Shown in pieces: positions 25,331-33,853 of a stretch of DNA of 64,000 bases. Position 1 is the first letter of the stretch. Each line of letters opens with the position of its first letter. Position numbers and translations under genes: made by a program. The notes under the pieces are model-generated. The model was given only the letters and a program-made list of their open reading frames with translations, did not search any database and had not been told where the DNA came from. Source of the DNA: Cohaesibacter sp. (GTDB lineage Bacteria; Pseudomonadota; Alphaproteobacteria; Rhizobiales; Cohaesibacteraceae); assembly GCA_025210795.1 (NCBI GenBank), contig JAOAQZ010000005.1, positions 62,001 through 126,000 on the forward strand, read 5' to 3'.

Positions 25331-26641
25331 TCACTCTTTTTCTTTGCCCTGATCTCGTCGATACAACAAAGCACCACGCCGTTGCCGTTCCAGATAGCGA
25401 GGATCTGGCTTGTTGGCTTTACCTTTTGTCGCGTTGAAAACAGTTGCACCTTCCCAGCCATGTTTTGACCAAGCAAAAGAAACAAATCCGGCGAGGTCCG
25501 CAAAATAGCGCAAGTAGCGACGAACCAGTCGAACACGCCCTGCATGGTCTTGCTGCCAGTCAACCCAGATTTCATCTGGATCTTTCAAGCTATCAGCCAA
25601 ATAGGTCATATTGATTTCACGACCAAATTTCTTGACCTTCCAACGCCCATCCCCTGTCTTGAACAAATCGTCTGATATGACCAAGACATGACCGGCCTTG
25701 TCCCGCCAAAGGCTTGGTTCATGCAGATCAGCATCAAATTGCTCAAGGAAGGCAGAAACATAGACTTCATCGCTCTGGCCCGTTGGCAATGGCTTAATGG
25801 TGGTTGGTTTGGCCAACGTGGATAAATCTGGTTTCACCGGATCTGGCTTTGGTAGCTTGAGCCCAGCGGGTTTGAGCGGTTTTTGCATCTCTCTTGGAAC
25901 TAATCCATCAGCCCATGTCCGCCCTGGAGCATAGGCCCAACCCATACCTACGCCATCTGGATATTGAATGACTTCTCCCGTACCAGGGTCTTCGCGTTCA
26001 ACATACTGAATTGTGGGACTTGGATCTGGTCCGATTTTTCCCATGCGCTTGAGTTTGGAACGACCAACAGGACGAACACCACAACTACATCGCCAATCAT
26101 TGGGCGGATAATAGGTCAACCACCAAGGATCATCTGCACTAAGAACGAGACCGTCCCAATCTTCATGCTGCTGACGTGGCTCGGCGGGAACACGCTCCCA
26201 TGCATGCTTATATTCCCAAAATGGGTAAGCCTTGATAACAGCAGGATCCGTCATCTGCTGATAACGACCTGCCGAATAAGATGTTCTCAGATTGGTCTCA
26301 TAGATGACACGTGCCCGCCAATTGCGACCGCCCTTATAATCCCATCCGTGTTTTTTGACGATCTCATCAAAGGCATCAAGAAAACCGGGATGATAAGTGT
26401 CATCCTTATCCAACCAACCTTTCAGGGGCATGCCTTTATTGATGGCATCATCAATGGCCTTTTGGAAGTCTTCCAGCAAGGCATCCTTGGTGGCACCTGC
26501 AACAACAAAGGCCCGATCATGACCATGATGCAGAACATCAGTCCAGGCATTAGTTGGAAGGCGAACCTTCTGACGCTGAAACTCTAAAGCCTCTTTGAAC
26601 GGACCAATCTCGTTAAAATCACGAACAGCAGTCGCAGGATT
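25331..26641 (-). CDS. MuF-type minor head morphogenesis protein (no start codon; frameshift from portal)
   Basis: About 436 residues. Its N-terminal MuF segment (NPATAVRDFNEIGPFKEALEF, then LPTNAWTDVLHHGHDRAFVVAG) is conserved-looking, followed by LLEDFQKAIDDAINKGM, then ARVIYETNLRTSYSAGRYQQM and PNDWRCSCGVRP with paired cysteines. No ATG, GTG or TTG occurs in this frame from the in-frame stop at 26660-26662 down to a TTG about 55 residues into the conserved part. The frame overlaps the portal end at A9G (26647-26656), suggesting expression by -1 shift as a portal-MuF fusion, or a one-base error. The stretch 25203-25330 holds nothing I can support. Confidence 0.78.
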   Translation of the reverse strand, partial: NPATAVRDFNEIGPFKEALEFQRQKVRLPTNAWTDVLHHGHDRAFVVAGATKDALLEDFQKAIDDAINKGMPLKGWLDKDDTYHPGFLDAFDEIVKKHGWDYKGGRNWRARVIYETNLRTSYSAGRYQQMTDPAVIKAYPFWEYKHAWERVPAEPRQQHEDWDGLVLSADDPWWLTYYPPNDWRCSCGVRPVGRSKLKRMGKIGPDPSPTIQYVEREDPGTGEVIQYPDGVGMGWAYAPGRTWADGLVPREMQKPLKPAGLKLPKPDPVKPDLSTLAKPTTIKPLPTGQSDEVYVSAFLEQFDADLHEPSLWRDKAGHVLVISDDLFKTGDGRWKVKKFGREINMTYLADSLKDPDEIWVDWQQDHAGRVRLVRRYLRYFADLAGFVSFAWSKHGWEGATVFNATKGKANKPDPRYLERQRRGALLYRRDQGKEKE

Positions 26642-28278
26642 TAGATCTTTTTTTTTGAGCTATTTGGCTTTTCGCCGGAAGGATAGACGCCAGTTACATC
26701 AAAAACGTCCGAGCGCCCCGTCATATGCGCCAGTGCGAAACTATCCCCCAGCACATTGCCCATGGGATCAATCTCAAGATCATGGGAGAGTTCAAGCAGA
26801 GCTTGGCTGGTATGGGCGAAGTCTTCAACCCCTTCCAGTCTGTCCTTGATCTGCGCAAGCCAAGCCTGTTGCATGGGCGCGGATAACTCCTCCAATTGAT
26901 CAATTAGAAAATCAATTGGCCCTTCGCCTTCAGCAAAAGACCTGGGCTGATCCTGACCAGCTGGCAATTGGGGGGTAGTTTGTTGCAGCTGCTGCTCAAT
27001 GGGCACCATTTCGGTATCCATAACATCCCCCAGCCAATCCTTCACATCCTTGGGTTCATATCCTTGTTGGCGAGCTGCATGAAGCGTGCGGATCCCCGCC
27101 TGCTGACGCTCGTGCTTTTTCTTTTTATGCTCTTCTTCCTTGGTCTCGTTGCGAGGGCGCGGCCGCCACACTTTGGGAGGATTGGCATTGGGCCAATTCA
27201 ACTCGCTGATCCAGGTGATGAGCGTATCATTCAGGGTCGCTGATAGCTGATCGCAATCATCATCAATGATGCTCTCTGTCTCTTCCGCATGGGTATCAGA
27301 TGCAGCTCTGGAACCTTGCCCCTTAACACCAGTGGCCAAAGTGCTGCCAAGAACAACCTCGGCAGTCTGCTCATCCCAATAACGGCACCATTCCTCGTAA
27401 GAAACAGTTCCTGATCGGGTCGCTTCCAGAAATTCCACGTCGGTGCCGATTGGCGCGATCAAAGCGCCTTGCTGAACCATGGCAAGTAGAGAATTCAGCA
27501 GTTTGGCCTGCTCACCATCCGGAGTGCCAACGGGATATTTGCCAAAGGGGATAGGTGTAGCGAATTTATCCAGGAAGCGAAGCCAAAAACCAACGCCCTC
27601 TCGTTTGAACAAGACGTGCCAGAAGAGAACAGACCCGAGACCGAGGCCGTATGGGTTATTTCCCTCAGCATCAAAACGATGGGTGATGAATTTGCGATCT
27701 GGCAGCTCCTCGCCTTCAATGCTGTTTTCCAGCGTCTTGAGACGCGGTTTCCAGTCCTTGTCAAAGGTGAAGCGGATCTGATCGTGAGATTTAATCTTGA
27801 TCGGAACAACCAAACCATCCTCATCACGCCCCCAGACGATTTCGGAAATGGCAAAGCCTTTCAGGATGGCCTTGAGCAGATCCCGGCAAATCGTATCAAA
27901 CGGAAGCCTTGCGAGAATAGCCTCAACGCCTTCCTTGGCGCTAATATCAGCAGGATCCTCGCTCGCCGCTTCCAAAATCCATTCCCGGCGCGTCACCTTG
28001 GAATAGCGCTTATTCAATGTTGTCCTGGCACGACCATCACGGGTGACCTCATCATAGAGTTTCAGACCTTTGTGAGTGCCCTTGTCATGGATAGTTGGAT
28101 CTTGTGGTTGCAGCACATCGGAATAGAAGGGAATGGAAATGTCATTGTGAGCGGTAGCAATGAGCTGACCACCCTTGCGCGGGATATTGGTCTTCACCTC
28201 CTGTTGCGGCAAAGATTGCAGATTGGTTTTAATGTTGCGATTGCGACGAGCGCGTTTGTTGCGAGATTTGCGGCTCAT
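26641..28278 (-). CDS. Portal protein (DUF935, Mu gp29-like)
   Basis: 545 residues, the dodecameric DNA gateway of the head. Blocks: RDGRARTTLNKRYSKVTRREWILEAAS, IVWGRDEDGLVVPIKIKSHDQIRFTFD, WLRFLDKFATPIPFGKYPVG, LASGT-like ATRSGTVSYEEWCRYWDEQTAEVVLGSTLATG, and ETESIIDDDCDQLSATLNDTLITWISELNWP. It starts inside the TerL stop (ATGA, 28275-28278). The last codons AAA AAA AAG ATC TAA carry the A AAA AAG slippery heptamer leading into MuF. Confidence 0.92.
   Translation of the reverse strand: MSRKSRNKRARRNRNIKTNLQSLPQQEVKTNIPRKGGQLIATAHNDISIPFYSDVLQPQDPTIHDKGTHKGLKLYDEVTRDGRARTTLNKRYSKVTRREWILEAASEDPADISAKEGVEAILARLPFDTICRDLLKAILKGFAISEIVWGRDEDGLVVPIKIKSHDQIRFTFDKDWKPRLKTLENSIEGEELPDRKFITHRFDAEGNNPYGLGLGSVLFWHVLFKREGVGFWLRFLDKFATPIPFGKYPVGTPDGEQAKLLNSLLAMVQQGALIAPIGTDVEFLEATRSGTVSYEEWCRYWDEQTAEVVLGSTLATGVKGQGSRAASDTHAEETESIIDDDCDQLSATLNDTLITWISELNWPNANPPKVWRPRPRNETKEEEHKKKKHERQQAGIRTLHAARQQGYEPKDVKDWLGDVMDTEMVPIEQQLQQTTPQLPAGQDQPRSFAEGEGPIDFLIDQLEELSAPMQQAWLAQIKDRLEGVEDFAHTSQALLELSHDLEIDPMGNVLGDSFALAHMTGRSDVFDVTGVYPSGEKPNSSKKKI
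26647..26653 (-). promoter_or_regulatory. Putative -1 frameshift site A AAA AAG at the portal/MuF junction
   Basis: A run of nine A followed by G at the end of the portal gene; in the portal frame it reads A AAA AAG ATC TAA. A -1 slip continues as GAT CTA AAT CCT into the full MuF frame. A AAA AAG is the efficient slippery sequence known from E. coli dnaX. A homopolymer indel in the sequence is the simple alternative. Confidence 0.55.
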
Positions 28279-29918
28279 AGTCGGTAGCCTCCAAAGATAT
28301 CAGATCTGACGGGAGAAGCCGCCCGAATAGTCGTTGCACTAAGAGTGGTGACTGCCATCTTGATTGTGTGTTCCCACAGCATCTCCAGACAATCTGGCCC
28401 GTCATCATGATCAGCATTAGGCCATTGTTGGAGCTGGTCGATTAGGGTCTTCTGGCTTGGATGGATCCGAATGGTTCCATCAGAAATCGGGATTTGGAGC
28501 CGCTCGATACGCAGATTTTTGTCAGTAATGGGAATAACCGGATATGCAGGCAAGGCAAGACCTGCCTTTGCAGCTGCTTTCATCAATTCGGTTCGTAAAA
28601 ATTCTTGAAACTGGACTGCCTCCACGAACCACATCTGGCATCCATAATCGCGATGTAGGCTGAGTGTGTCAGATATGATCAAGTCCGGGGTGCGCTTGCG
28701 GATCGACGCCTCGGCAACATCCATTATGGTGCTATCGCGATCATAAGCACCAACTAGAATGGCAGAAGGATCCCTGTTTTTATTCCTCTTGCCCAAGGAT
28801 GGATCAATGGCGCCAAAAAATAGCCAATCGCGCTTGATCTGAACCCAATAGGTGAGATGCTGAAACGGATTGTCGCCAGAGATTGGCTTGTTCTGATATT
28901 CGCTTTCAAAAGCAGGATGATCGCCAGCTCGTTCCTGCATCAGATAGAGCAGAGTGTGATTGTCAGGCCAGTTGAGAACAGCGCCTTTGCCCATCTCGTC
29001 TCTGTTTGCGGCAAAGAAGTCATCAGCTTCTTCCTCGCCTTCATTGAGATAGATTTCTTCCCACTGATCCCATAACTCCATATTGTCAGGCCATTGCATG
29101 ATTGCCTGGAACTCGGTCACTTGCCATTTGGGCTTTTTGGAAAAGCGAACAATTACCGCATCGAAATGCAGTACGGTTCCCGCATAAAGCACGTCCATGG
29201 ACCCATCAGTTGGCCCCAATTTCAGCACAGCTTTTAAGATCCAGTTTTCCAACTTGTCACGCTGTTTGGGGTTGGCGACATTGTCATCATTCTCAACGTC
29301 ATCCAGAATGGCTAGATCAGGACGATATGGTCCATGGCGGCGACCACGGATTTTCTTGCCGGTACCAAAACCCTCGACCTTGATATTGTTGCGCGTGATG
29401 ATATCACCTTCACGCCAGACACGGCCCTGTCCGAAGATATCAGGAAAGTCATATTTGAGACGCGGATTAACTTCCAGCTCCGCCTTCAATGCTTCGAGCA
29501 TGACAGCGGCCTGCTCAAAGGCATCCATGATCAGAACGATGTAATGCTTCAAGCCACGGACAATGCACCAGAGCGGGAAGATCAAACTGATATGGGTAGA
29601 CTTGGCAGACCCACGAGGTGCAATGACCAATCGGCGCTGGCCATCCTTGGTCTGCACCATCATGGGCAGATCTTCATAGAGATGCTCATGCAATCGGCTT
29701 GAAGGCTTGGCCAGATAATGCGGGAAATAGGTCTCAGCAAAGAAGCGATAGCCGGTTTCTGGATCGCTCACCTTCGTCAATCGTTCCTGACGCAGTTTCG
29801 GATCAATGGGAAAAGCATCGACCTCTAGCTCAATCTTCTGGCGGAACATTTCCGCCATCTCGGATAGGCCTTCAAGAAAGGCTTTGGATTTTAGCTCTTT
29901 GGCAATTGGCTTGCTCAT
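28275..29918 (-). CDS. Terminase large subunit (Mu gp28-like)
   Basis: 547 residues, the packaging motor. ATPase: Walker A-like RLVIAPRGSAKSTHISL near residue 95 and Walker B PDLAILDDVENDDN near 205. Nuclease (RNase H-like) domain: FFGAIDPSLGK with the first catalytic Asp, then LVGAYDRDSTIMDVAEA and a C-terminal DHDDGPDCLEMLW. It packages phage DNA by headful cutting that, in Mu-like phages, takes in host sequence. It overlaps terS and portal by 4 bases each. Confidence 0.95.
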   Translation of the reverse strand: MSKPIAKELKSKAFLEGLSEMAEMFRQKIELEVDAFPIDPKLRQERLTKVSDPETGYRFFAETYFPHYLAKPSSRLHEHLYEDLPMMVQTKDGQRRLVIAPRGSAKSTHISLIFPLWCIVRGLKHYIVLIMDAFEQAAVMLEALKAELEVNPRLKYDFPDIFGQGRVWREGDIITRNNIKVEGFGTGKKIRGRRHGPYRPDLAILDDVENDDNVANPKQRDKLENWILKAVLKLGPTDGSMDVLYAGTVLHFDAVIVRFSKKPKWQVTEFQAIMQWPDNMELWDQWEEIYLNEGEEEADDFFAANRDEMGKGAVLNWPDNHTLLYLMQERAGDHPAFESEYQNKPISGDNPFQHLTYWVQIKRDWLFFGAIDPSLGKRNKNRDPSAILVGAYDRDSTIMDVAEASIRKRTPDLIISDTLSLHRDYGCQMWFVEAVQFQEFLRTELMKAAAKAGLALPAYPVIPITDKNLRIERLQIPISDGTIRIHPSQKTLIDQLQQWPNADHDDGPDCLEMLWEHTIKMAVTTLSATTIRAASPVRSDIFGGYRL

Positions 29919-30415
29919 CCATAGACCTCCACAAGGCTTTCACCGAATGGCTCAAGAATTTCCAGAAAGGCCTCTGCATGTTGCGGGAAATGCTCGCGCA
30001 CAAATTCTGCCTGACGCTGCAAAACATCATTGGCAACACCCAGCTCTGAGATCTTGGGAGCAACCCGACCAGCAGATGAGACCATTTTGTTGAAAGCATC
30101 AGACAAGCTGGCCATGGCTTTGACACGCTCGGCTGGTGAGATCTCATCACTTTCAGAAAGCTGATTGATGGTGGCCTTGAATAAGGTCACAAACTGCTCA
30201 ACCACATCCGCGACAACGGTCTCCAATCCTTCACCTGCCATCAGATGAGCAGAACGGGCCACATCCCAATTATCACCATTGGATTTGGCATCTCGTTTCC
30301 AGCGGCGCACACTTCCTTCAGACACACCAATGGTCACAGCTATCAGTGGAATAGATTGCTGATCAAAGACAAAGAGCCTGCGTGCTTCTTTTCGCTTCTC
30401 ATCCTTATGCGCCAT
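29915..30415 (-). CDS. Terminase small subunit (DUF1804)
   Basis: 166 residues. An N-terminal helix-turn-helix (KEARRLFVFDQQSIPLIAVTIGVSEGSVRRWKRDAK) recognises the packaging site. The rest is helical: DNWDVARSAHLMAGEGLETVVADVVEQFVTLF and a C-terminal PQHAEAFLEILEPFGE. The match to the DUF1804 group found before TerL in transposable phages is clear. ATGA overlap with TerL. Confidence 0.88.
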   Translation of the reverse strand: MAHKDEKRKEARRLFVFDQQSIPLIAVTIGVSEGSVRRWKRDAKSNGDNWDVARSAHLMAGEGLETVVADVVEQFVTLFKATINQLSESDEISPAERVKAMASLSDAFNKMVSSAGRVAPKISELGVANDVLQRQAEFVREHFPQHAEAFLEILEPFGESLVEVYG

Positions 30416-30424
30416 CGGTTTGTT

Positions 30425-30631
30425 TCACACCCCGATCTTGTCTTTGACGAAGGCAATGCCGATGGAGATGACGCCTGAGGTGATCACGCTGTTGGTGATG
30501 GAGCGTTTTTCAACCAAACGAAGGCGCTCATCCTGTTTTTCAAGGCGGCTGTCCAATCCATCCACCTTGTCATTCAGCCCCTTTAGCAGACCTTTGATTT
30601 CACCAAGTTGCTCATGGATTTGTTCAGACAT
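30425..30631 (-). CDS. Small coiled-coil/membrane protein of the lysis cassette
   Basis: 68 residues: a heptad-rich coil (IHEQLGEIKGLLKGLNDKVDGLDSRLEKQDERLRLVEK) followed by one membrane segment (ITSGVISIGIAFV). The layout resembles XhlA-type or holin-accessory proteins. It shares a base with the holin gene stop (30631) and precedes terS. It probably assists lysis; not proven. Confidence 0.7.
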   Translation of the reverse strand: MSEQIHEQLGEIKGLLKGLNDKVDGLDSRLEKQDERLRLVEKRSITNSVITSGVISIGIAFVKDKIGV

Positions 30632-31053
30632 CAGGATTGTCCTTTACGATAGAGATAACCACGAGCCGCTTTCTCAAAAGGGCGTGTGACGAAATAGGCA
30701 CCAACGATCCAGCCCGCCCATTCATTGAGTGGTTCTGGTAACGCGGCAACATTCCAGAAAAAGTGAAAGAGGCTGTCTGCAACGATGGCACCGGACCAAA
30801 TCACGATAGGCCATGCAAAGGCTGGCCGGATCATGGCCGTCACCCACCAGCCCTGTTCGGCGACGATAATATCGCGAGCCGCTCGGCGAGTGGCAATTTC
30901 AGCGCGAATCTCTTCTGATACAATTTCAGAGCGGATCCGTTCACGTTCGGTTTGACTGTTAGCGCGCTTCTCAACATGGGAAAGAACACGGTCTAGTGTC
31001 TCGCCGCCTAACCAGCCCAGCACCTTGGAAGCAATGGACACAAGAATACTCAT
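30631..31053 (-). CDS. Holin, 3-TM type
   Basis: 140 residues from the ATG at 31053, inside the endolysin stop (ATGA). Membrane segments are at about residues 70-90 (WWVTAMIRPAFAWPIVIWSG), 90-105 (IVADSLFHFFW) and 115-130 (WAGWIVGAYFV), following a charged amphipathic region. This pattern is that of GTA/3TM phage holins. It permeabilises the inner membrane for the endolysin. The longer open frame to 31152 overlaps the endolysin and was rejected. Confidence 0.82.
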   Translation of the reverse strand: MSILVSIASKVLGWLGGETLDRVLSHVEKRANSQTERERIRSEIVSEEIRAEIATRRAARDIIVAEQGWWVTAMIRPAFAWPIVIWSGAIVADSLFHFFWNVAALPEPLNEWAGWIVGAYFVTRPFEKAARGYLYRKGQS

Positions 31054-32276
31054 CCGACATGTCTCCAGTTCTGAGCATCCTGAAGACGACGCTGTTTGAT
31101 TTGGCTGGCAATTAAGATGACAGCCATGCCAACGCAAACCAGCAACATCCACTTATTATCGCCAATCATGGAAAGGACGGGCTGGACCTGATCTCTGAGG
31201 GATTGCAGAAGTGAGGAGACTTGTCCTAACCCATCCAGCAGGCCACCATTGGAAGCCTGATCCAAAGTAATGGCCGACGCACCGCCTCCCGTTAAAATCT
31301 GGCCCAAACGAGTGAGCCAATCAGCTTTTTTAACGGTCTGGGAGCCATTTTTTCGAAGGTCTTTAACGCGGAGCTGATCACGACCACCACCAAGCTGTTG
31401 ATTAATGGGAACAGCTACGTCCAGCGCTTTTTCAGTTTCAGGTCCAACAATGCCGTCAGGCTTCAAGGAATGATCCACCTGAAATGCGACCACTGCGCGG
31501 CGGGTAGCTGGGCCAAAGTCACCATCTGTCTGAACTGTATAGTTTAGCTCATTCAAACGCTTCTGAAGCGCTTCAACCCGATAACCTTCAGACCCAAGAC
31601 GCAGCATGGAAAAGCGAGCCGGTGATTTTGCCTTGCCAGAAGCTTTACCCGGTTGACTACCTGCTTTGAGCTTGGTATAGGCGCGACGCATCATGCCGGA
31701 ATATTTGGTGACCTGACCTGATCCATTATAGCGCCGAGCAATGGCCGCCCAGTCCTTATCGCGCAGCTCATCAGCAAGGCCGGAATTTTCCAAAAACATC
31801 AAGAAAGCTTCAGCACTGGCCGCACTGTCCTGAGACAATGCTAGGACAAAATCAGACACGCTGTCATAACCACAAATCTTGTGATTGAAGCCCATGATCT
31901 GGGGAGCTGCATAAGAGGCCGAAAGCAAAGCCGCTTTCTCATTCAGCTTGGACCAACGAGCCAAAAGTGCCCAACGGCGATTTGAGCCTTTGCCACCCAA
32001 ACCTTTGTAATTGGTTCGCTTCCATTTGCGTGCAGACAGCCCCAAGGCAAGTGCCTTGTTGCGTAGACCCTTGGGCAATTTGCGATGGAAGATATGCTTT
32101 TCCGGAAGGATGATCAGCCGCCCCTGATCATCATAATCATCACCACCACTTTCCACCTGAAGAATAGCTCGCAACACATCCGCATCACAGCGGATACGAA
32201 CCGCAAATTTTTCAATGACCAGGGTGATATCGACAACCTCACCACCACCAGCTTGCAACTGCGCAACAACAGACAT
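31050..32276 (-). CDS. Endolysin: N-acetylmuramidase with peptidoglycan-binding domain and C-terminal membrane anchor
   Basis: 408 residues. The N-terminal muramidase domain has the predicted catalytic Glu in ADVLRAILQVESGG and the family blocks PEKHIFHRKLP, ASYAAPQIMGFNHK and WAAIARRYNG. A PG-binding-1 domain lies at about 225-285 (LRLGSEGYRVEALQKRLNELNY, DGDFGPATRRAVVAFQ, DGIVGPETEKAL). A C-terminal hydrophobic helix (WMLLVCVGMAVILIASQI) near residue 385 is unusual for a soluble endolysin and suggests membrane attachment. First gene of the lysis cassette after the tiny ORF. Confidence 0.9.
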   Translation of the reverse strand: MSVVAQLQAGGGEVVDITLVIEKFAVRIRCDADVLRAILQVESGGDDYDDQGRLIILPEKHIFHRKLPKGLRNKALALGLSARKWKRTNYKGLGGKGSNRRWALLARWSKLNEKAALLSASYAAPQIMGFNHKICGYDSVSDFVLALSQDSAASAEAFLMFLENSGLADELRDKDWAAIARRYNGSGQVTKYSGMMRRAYTKLKAGSQPGKASGKAKSPARFSMLRLGSEGYRVEALQKRLNELNYTVQTDGDFGPATRRAVVAFQVDHSLKPDGIVGPETEKALDVAVPINQQLGGGRDQLRVKDLRKNGSQTVKKADWLTRLGQILTGGGASAITLDQASNGGLLDGLGQVSSLLQSLRDQVQPVLSMIGDNKWMLLVCVGMAVILIASQIKQRRLQDAQNWRHVG

Positions 32277-32369
32277 TTTGGCCTCAATCCAAGGAATAAC
32301 TATGAATTGAGATCAGAATGCTCTTTTAATTTTGGGAAGGAGACGGAACTGTTCCGCGAAAGAATGAAG

Positions 32370-32388
32370 GGGCGGCTTAGAGCCGCCC
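32370..32388 (-). terminator. Hairpin terminator behind the 31-aa ORF
   Basis: 8-bp perfect stem GGGCGGCT/AGCCGCCC with a 3-nt loop, followed on the minus strand by CTTCATTCTTTC. It begins 5 bases past the stop of the 31-codon ORF. It could end a short leader transcript and attenuate lysis-gene expression. Confidence 0.5.
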
Positions 32389-32393
32389 TGACA

Positions 32394-32489
32394 TCACAGG
32401 AATAATCCCAAGAGAGCCAGCAAAAGTGAAATAGTGCTGATTACATCAGAATAGTTCACTTGCCCTTCGATTTTGATTAAGAAACGCAT
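32394..32489 (-). CDS. Possible 31-residue membrane peptide
   Basis: Below usual ORF cut-offs. It reads MRFLIKIEGQVNYSD, then a membrane segment ISTISLLLALLGLFL to the stop. TAAGG lies 10 bases upstream of the ATG at 32487-32489. A strong hairpin follows immediately and the endolysin gene lies downstream. The clean polar-then-hydrophobic layout fits a small holin-like or antiholin-like peptide, but nothing else supports expression. Confidence 0.4.
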   Translation of the reverse strand: MRFLIKIEGQVNYSDVISTISLLLALLGLFL

Positions 32490-32800
32490 AGCAATTAGCC
32501 TTAGCGATGCTCAACCGGTTGAGCGATTAACACTCGCTCAGTATTTGTATTCCGCCCCTTAATCGGCGGTCCAGTAAATCATATGATCACTCTGATTTAC
32601 TGTGGCGGCAGGTTGTTGATCGGGTTGTCCTATGGGTCATAGGGGCCTTTCAGTCCCGCCTTAGCAAGCCCCGGCTGAGAGCTCACACAGCACCGCTAAG
32701 CGCTAGCGCAGACGGGCCTCACGCACGCTACGCTTAGTGTTAGATTTAAAACCAGAAAACTATATTTCAAGGCCAAGATAAGAAATATTTCAAGCCATTT
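32490..32800. promoter_or_regulatory. Palindrome-rich gap between mor and the lysis genes
   Basis: No gene. It contains the 16-bp perfect palindrome GCTCAACCGGTTGAGC (32509-32524), an overlapping GAGCG/CGCTC stem (32521-32539), CCGCC/GGCGG (32552-32569), a 10-bp inverted repeat CAGTAAATCA/TGATTTACTG (32572-32602) and CCTATG/CATAGG (32629-32643). In Mu this interval carries the middle and late control region, with dyads bound by Mor and C. No C-like gene is visible, so Mor may act here directly. Function inferred. Confidence 0.5.
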
Positions 32801-33202
32801 TTATCTGACCAGATCAATAATATCCTCAATATCCAACTGCCGCTCATCAAAACGACGAGGCAATACTTTGCCTGCTAACAGCATTCGGACATAGCGCTCT
32901 GAAATTCGCAAAGTCAGAGCAATGTCTAAGGGGCTTTTTCCTTCATCGGCCAATCGTCTTGCCTCAATTTTTTTGTCAAATGGCTGCAGGCGTGTTGGAA
33001 CGTAGAACTTGTCACCAGGGAAGTTGCTAATGATCAGATCAGCTGTTTCTCGACTTAGCCGGGACAAAGGATTTTCCTTAGTCCAAAGCGTCGGAACTTT
33101 GATTTCAATGCCTGGCAACTTCTGCATAAGCTCTTCGACAATAGGCATGCCTAAAATATCTGCAATTAGGTTCATGTCTTCGGTCAAACGAGGATCAGTC
33201 AT
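32801..33202 (-). CDS. mor: Mor-type middle operon activator
   Basis: About 133 residues, Mor/C transcription-activator family: an N-terminal dimerisation region (LNLIADILG-like MNLIADILGMPIVEELMQKLPGIEIKVP) and a C-terminal helix-turn-helix (RRLADEGKSPLDIALTLRISERYVRMLL). It binds DNA dyads upstream of middle or late promoters and recruits RNA polymerase. ATG at 33202 with AGGA just upstream, overlapping the end of the preceding gene. Last early gene before the lysis region. Confidence 0.85.
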   Translation of the reverse strand: MTDPRLTEDMNLIADILGMPIVEELMQKLPGIEIKVPTLWTKENPLSRLSRETADLIISNFPGDKFYVPTRLQPFDKKIEARRLADEGKSPLDIALTLRISERYVRMLLAGKVLPRRFDERQLDIEDIIDLVR

Positions 33203-33455
33203 CACATCCTCCCGCTTTCAAAGCCTTCAATTGTTCCATACGATTGGCTGACAGAACGACAGTGACAACCTTGCCTCCTTTTAGGATATAGCGAAGTCCT
33301 CCCTTTTTGAGAGCTTCAGCTCCCATGGCAACGGCAGGTGCTGTCTCAATTGCAATAGTCTGCCGGATAGCTTCGATGTCGAACCCAAGCTCCCGCTCCA
33401 GATATCTGACAACAGCATGGTCGGTAACAAAATTTGCGCAAATATGCTTTGTCAT
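33195..33455 (-). CDS. Small early phage protein, unknown
   Basis: 86 residues: NFVTDHAVVRYLERELGFDIEAIRQTI, then GGLRYILKGGKVVTVVLS. Similar short proteins occur in alphaproteobacterial phages, but no function is known to me. It overlaps gemA by 4 bases and mor by 8, so it belongs to the same transcript. Confidence 0.65.
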   Translation of the reverse strand: MTKHICANFVTDHAVVRYLERELGFDIEAIRQTIAIETAPAVAMGAEALKKGGLRYILKGGKVVTVVLSANRMEQLKALKAGGCDD

Positions 33456-33853
33456 TCCCGCCCCCTCTGCTCAATCTTCTTGAGAGCTTCAATGACCGGG
33501 CTGGCCTGCTGGAAGGTCAACCATTCCGGGTTATCAATGCCGGTTTCCTTTTTGACAAAGGCACGCAGCGCATCTTTATATGGCAGCTCCCAATAGCCAG
33601 ACTGCCCGATATTCTTGGCCAAGGCATACATGAGCCGAACAAAAGGTTTATTTGATCCAGGGCGCGGCTTACCGCCTGTCTTGGGCTTCCATCCCAGACG
33701 CTGAAACTCAGCCAAGACAGCCCGTCTCTGACGCTCGGACATATTGCCCGAGCTGTCTTTTCCAGTGATCCGAACAAGAATTGCACGATAAGCAGTCTCG
33801 TCCAGACCCAAATCTTTCTTCGCAATGTGGATTTTGGCCAGAGAGTTACTCAT
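33452..33853 (-). CDS. gemA: GemA (Mu gp16, DUF1018) protein
   Basis: 133 residues: LAKIHIAKKDLGLDETAYRAILVRITGKDSSGNMSERQRRAVLAEFQRLGWKP is the GemA N-terminal block, and MYALAKNIGQSGYWELPYKDALRAFVKKETGIDNPEWLTFQQASPVIEALKK the rest. In Mu, GemA changes host gene expression and DNA supercoiling; its mode of action is unresolved. The ATG at 33853 is chosen from a row of three by family length; the start overlaps the zinc-ribbon gene end. Confidence 0.88.
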   Translation of the reverse strand: MSNSLAKIHIAKKDLGLDETAYRAILVRITGKDSSGNMSERQRRAVLAEFQRLGWKPKTGGKPRPGSNKPFVRLMYALAKNIGQSGYWELPYKDALRAFVKKETGIDNPEWLTFQQASPVIEALKKIEQRGRE

